A stretch of DNA of 8,368 nucleotides from Pseudomonadota bacterium. Lineage in GTDB: Bacteria > Pseudomonadota > Gammaproteobacteria > Burkholderiales > Thiobacillaceae. Of the stretch, positions 5,449-8,368 are shown piece by piece (position 1 is the stretch's first letter; every line of letters begins with the position of its first letter). The notes beneath the pieces are model-generated. The model searched no databases and was not told the DNA's origin. It was given only the letters and a program-made list of their open reading frames with translations. The DNA lies in contig JAJXXS010000244.1 in NCBI GenBank assembly GCA_021780975.1, positions 1 through 8,368 of the forward strand, given 5' to 3'. The position numbers were made by a program, and so were the translations under genes.

Positions 5449-6738
5449 ATGTCCGCGTATGCGGTGAAAGCCATGGCTAGCAGTCACAGGCAAAAGCAGC
5501 TCTCGGTGCTCATCATGAGCACCGTCGCCTTCACGGTATGTTTCGCCGCCTGGATGATGTTTGCGGTGATCGGCATCCCGATCAAGAGCATGCTCAGTCT
5601 CAATGAGACCGAATTCGGCCTGCTCGCCGCCACGCCCGTGCTGACGGGCTCGCTGATCCGGCTGCCGCTCGGCATGTGGACCGACAAATACGGCGGCCGC
5701 ATTGTTTTCTTCGTGCTCATGCTTACCACGGTCCTTCCGATCTGGCTGCTGAGTTATGCCACGCAGTTCTGGCAGTTTCTCCTTGCGGGTCTGTTCGTCG
5801 GCCTGGCGGGCGGCTCGTTTTCAGTGGGCATCGCCTACACGGCGCGCTGGTTCGACGCTCAGCACAAAGGCTTCGCCATGGGGATCTTCGGAGCGGGCAA
5901 CTCTGGCGCCGCAGTCACCAAGTTGGTGGCGCCCGCCTTGGTGGTCGCATTCGGCTGGGCCATGGTGCCGCGCGTCTATGCGGTAGCCATGCTGGTGACG
6001 GCAGTTCTTTTCTGGTTCTTCACCTATGACGATCCCGGACACCGGGTGGGCAGACATATCACGGTCGCAGAACAGCTGCGGGCCCTGAAGGATCCTGTGG
6101 TGTGGAAGTACTGCCAGTACTACTCCATCGTGTTCGGCGGCTACGTGGCCCTGTCGCTGTGGATGACCAAATATTACGTGTCCGAATACGGCTTCAATAT
6201 CAAGACCGCGGCGCTGCTGGCGGCGGCGTTTTCTCTGCCGGGCGGTGTGCTCCGCGCCCTGGGCGGCTGGTTTTCCGATCGCTATGGCGCGCACAAGGTG
6301 ACGTGGTGGGTGCTCTGGGTCTCCTGGGTCTGCCTCTTCATCCTCTCGTATCCAAAAACCAGCTTCACGATCCAAACCGTGAGCGGCCCCGCCCAGTTCG
6401 ACATTGCCTTGAGCCCCTGGCTGTTCACCACCCTGCTGTTCATCGTCGGAGTGTCCTGGGCCTTCGGCAAGGCGAGCGTATTCAAATACATCGGCGATGA
6501 ATATCCCGACAACATCGGCGTCATCTCCGGCGTGGTGGGGCTCATGGGCGGATTGGGAGGCTTCGTGCTGCCCATCATGTTCGGCGCCCTGGTGGACCTC
6601 ACTGGCATCCGTTCGTCCGCGTTCATGCTGCTGTACGGCATCGTCTGGGTGTCCCTTATCTGGATGTACCTCACCGAAGTGAAAAAGCTGGATCTCATGA
6701 GGCGGCCGCCGAGGGCGACCACCGATCCCCTGGAATGA
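5449..6738 (+). CDS. narK1: Nitrate/nitrite transporter NarK1 (MFS, type I)
   Basis: A 429-residue, 12-helix major facilitator of the nitrate/nitrite porter family, in the inner membrane. TM2 carries R71 (TGSLIRLPLGMWTDKYGGR, including the MFS loop 2-3 motif) and the second half carries R269 (GGVLRALGGWFSDRYG); these correspond to the two substrate-binding arginines. Nitrate signature segments are AGGSFSVGIAYTARWF to GAGNSGAAV (about 120-156) and WAFGKASVFKYIGD to GGLGGFVLP (about 337-375). The type I form is generally considered a proton-coupled nitrate importer. I chose ATG 5449 because AAAGGA lies 5 bases before it; the frame opens at 5278 but that extension is not hydrophobic or family-like, and ATG 5473 is an alternative. 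It is followed 12 bp later by narK2, so the two are probably one transcript, likely under NarL control. Confidence 0.9.
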   Translation: MSAYAVKAMASSHRQKQLSVLIMSTVAFTVCFAAWMMFAVIGIPIKSMLSLNETEFGLLAATPVLTGSLIRLPLGMWTDKYGGRIVFFVLMLTTVLPIWLLSYATQFWQFLLAGLFVGLAGGSFSVGIAYTARWFDAQHKGFAMGIFGAGNSGAAVTKLVAPALVVAFGWAMVPRVYAVAMLVTAVLFWFFTYDDPGHRVGRHITVAEQLRALKDPVVWKYCQYYSIVFGGYVALSLWMTKYYVSEYGFNIKTAALLAAAFSLPGGVLRALGGWFSDRYGAHKVTWWVLWVSWVCLFILSYPKTSFTIQTVSGPAQFDIALSPWLFTTLLFIVGVSWAFGKASVFKYIGDEYPDNIGVISGVVGLMGGLGGFVLPIMFGALVDLTGIRSSAFMLLYGIVWVSLIWMYLTEVKKLDLMRRPPRATTDPLE

Positions 6739-6750
6739 CGGAGAAGCGAG

Positions 6751-8361
6751 ATGAGCATCAACATCAAAGAATGGAACACGGAAGACCCGAATTTCTGGGA
6801 GGCAGTGGGCAAGCGCATGGCCTACCGCAATCTCTGGATATCGGTGCCCTGCCTGTTGTCGGCTTTTGCCATCTGGCTGATGTGGGGCATCATCACCGTG
6901 CAGATGCTCAACCTGGGGTTTCCCTTCACCCAGGACCAGCTTTTCACCCTGACGGCCATCTCGGGCATCGCCGGCGCCACCATGCGCATCCCCTCGTCCT
7001 TTTTCATCCGCATCGGCGGTGGGCGCAACACCATCTTTCTCACCACGGCCATGCTGAGCCTGCCTGCCGTAGGCACCGGCATTGCCCTGCAGCATCCCGA
7101 ATGGCCGCTTTGGGTGTTCCAACTGCTTGCCCTCTTTTCCGGCGTCGGCGGCGGCAACTTCGCCAGTTCCATGAGCAACATCAGCACCTTCTTCCCGAAA
7201 CGGCTGCAAGGCACCGCGTTGGGCATCAATGCCGGTCTGGGGAATTTCGGCGTCACCACCATGCAGATCGTCATTCCCCTGGTGATGACCGTCGGCCTGT
7301 TCGGCGCCGCAGGAGGGTCCGCGATGATCCTCGCCAGCGACAGTGGCTGGATCCTGGGCAAAATCGCCGCAGGTACGCCGACGTACATCCAGAATGCTGG
7401 CTTTGTCTGGGTACTGCTGCTCTTGCCGCTGGCGCTGGCCGCGTGGTTCGGCATGAACAATCTGCTGCCGATCACGCCCAGCCTTAAAAGCCCCCTGGTC
7501 GCCTTCCTCAAGATCACCTGGCTGTACACCCTTACCTACCTGCCGCTAGGCCTGGGTCTTTATCTCTACCTGCCTGCCCCCACGGGGCTGGGGCTGCTGA
7601 ACATGTGGGTGGCGATGCCCCTCATCATCATCATGACCCTGGTGATGATGAGGCTGGCTGCGCTGGGCGACATGAAGCCCAACCTGGAGCGGCAGTTTGC
7701 CATCTTCAAAAACAAGCACACCTGGGTAATGACCGTGCTATACCTCCTCACCTTCGGCTCCTTCATCGGCTTTTCCATGGCGCTGCCGCTGTCCATCACG
7801 GTGATCTTCGGCCAGCACCACCTTTTCGACGCAGCGACCCAGACCTGGCACCACGTCAAGAATCCCGCGGCGCCCTCAGCCCTGACCTATGCCTGGATAG
7901 GGCCTTTCGTCGGTGCCCTGATACGCCCGGTAGGCGGCTGGATTTCCGACAAAGTCGGCGGCGCCATCGTCACCCAGATCATCTCCGCCGTCATGGTCGT
8001 GGCATCGGTTTATGCCGGCTATCTCCTGATGCAGGCTTACCACTCGCCTAGCCCGGAAGATTTCTTTGCCCAATTCATCGTCACCTTCGTAGTGCTCTTC
8101 GCCGCCAGCGGCATAGGCAACGGCTCCACCTTCCGCTCCGTGGGCTACATCTTCGACCGCCAGCAGGCCGGGCCGGTGCTGGGATGGACTTCGGCGGTGG
8201 CGGCCTACGGCTCCTTCATCGCGCCGGAGGTCATCAAGGCGCAGATCAAGGCCGGCAGCCCGCAAAACGCCTTGTATGGGTTCGCCGTGTTCTACGCCCT
8301 GTGCCTGGTGCTGAACTGGTGGTTCTATCTGCGCCGCGGTGCGGAAATTCGGAATCCGTGA
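6751..8361 (+). CDS. narK2: Nitrate/nitrite antiporter NarK2 (MFS, type II) with extra central segment
   Basis: A 536-residue MFS nitrate/nitrite porter. The N-terminus (EDPNFWEAVGKRMAYRNLW) is typical of type II NarK. R79 (GATMRIPSSFF) and R392 (GALIRPVGGWISDKVGG) match the arginines R89 and R305 that bind substrate in E. coli NarK. Nitrate signatures are GGGNFASSMSNISTFFP to NAGLGNFGV (about 133-168) and ASGIGNGSTFRSVGYIF to AAYGSFIAPE (about 452-493). The family imports nitrate in exchange for nitrite. It is about 70 residues longer than E. coli NarK (463). Much of this lies between TM6 and the KHTWVMTVLYLLTFGSFIGFS helix: residues about 250-305 add two hydrophobic stretches, predicting 14 helices. 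The ribosome-binding site GGAG (6740-6743) is 7 bases before the ATG. The TGA overlaps the next ATG by one base. Confidence 0.93.
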   Translation: MSINIKEWNTEDPNFWEAVGKRMAYRNLWISVPCLLSAFAIWLMWGIITVQMLNLGFPFTQDQLFTLTAISGIAGATMRIPSSFFIRIGGGRNTIFLTTAMLSLPAVGTGIALQHPEWPLWVFQLLALFSGVGGGNFASSMSNISTFFPKRLQGTALGINAGLGNFGVTTMQIVIPLVMTVGLFGAAGGSAMILASDSGWILGKIAAGTPTYIQNAGFVWVLLLLPLALAAWFGMNNLLPITPSLKSPLVAFLKITWLYTLTYLPLGLGLYLYLPAPTGLGLLNMWVAMPLIIIMTLVMMRLAALGDMKPNLERQFAIFKNKHTWVMTVLYLLTFGSFIGFSMALPLSITVIFGQHHLFDAATQTWHHVKNPAAPSALTYAWIGPFVGALIRPVGGWISDKVGGAIVTQIISAVMVVASVYAGYLLMQAYHSPSPEDFFAQFIVTFVVLFAASGIGNGSTFRSVGYIFDRQQAGPVLGWTSAVAAYGSFIAPEVIKAQIKAGSPQNALYGFAVFYALCLVLNWWFYLRRGAEIRNP

Positions 8362-8368
8362 TGGAAAA
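8361..8368 (+). CDS. Possible start of the next gene (first codons only)
   Basis: The narK2 stop and an ATG share one base in TGATG (8359-8363), with GGAAT about 6 bases upstream as a possible ribosome-binding site. Such junctions often couple translation. Only ATG GAA and two further bases are visible, so the product cannot be told; narG commonly follows narK in nitrate respiration clusters, but that is expectation only. Confidence 0.3.

Noticed and set aside
5821..7209. Minus-strand frame of 462 codons across narK1 and narK2
   Set aside because: Spans the junction of two clear transporter genes on the other strand; low-complexity His/Gly/Gln/Asp composition, no domain.

Overview
The window is a high-GC stretch devoted to anaerobic nitrate and nitrogen-oxide metabolism. 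Protein features (NarX/NarL, a DNR-type Crp/Fnr regulator, paired NarK1/NarK2) suggest a denitrifying proteobacterium. A betaproteobacterium of the Thiobacillus, Rhodocyclales or Nitrosomonadales kind is my best guess; this rests on gene content and style, not on a marker gene. No mobile element, tRNA, rRNA or CRISPR array is visible.

Layout. Positions 1-5171 hold six minus-strand genes, read from right to left: narX (5171-3273), narL (3270-2629), a dnr-like regulator (2570-1857), a hemerythrin-domain protein (1788-1345), a small DUF2249 protein (1348-1115) and a polytopic membrane protein that runs off the left edge (1114-1). All gaps are short (58 bp or less between narL and dnr, 68 bp before the preferred hemerythrin start), and the last three genes abut or overlap. 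Positions 5172-5448 form a divergent control region. Two plus-strand transporter genes follow: narK1 (5449-6738) and narK2 (6751-8361). The narK2 stop overlaps an ATG at 8361 that probably opens the next gene, possibly the nitrate reductase operon.

How it works together (inference from families). NarX senses nitrate/nitrite and phosphorylates NarL. NarL probably binds the divergent region, where two exact 10-bp direct repeats each carry a perfect NarL heptamer. NarK1 and NarK2 import nitrate and exchange it for nitrite. The Crp/Fnr protein lacks the FNR cysteine cluster but keeps the FNR-type recognition residues, so it is likely an NO-responsive DNR. A close match to an FNR/DNR box overlaps its own stop codon and sits at the right distance to drive the hemerythrin-DUF2249-membrane protein trio, a putative nitrosative-stress module. 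That trio is the least understood part of the window.
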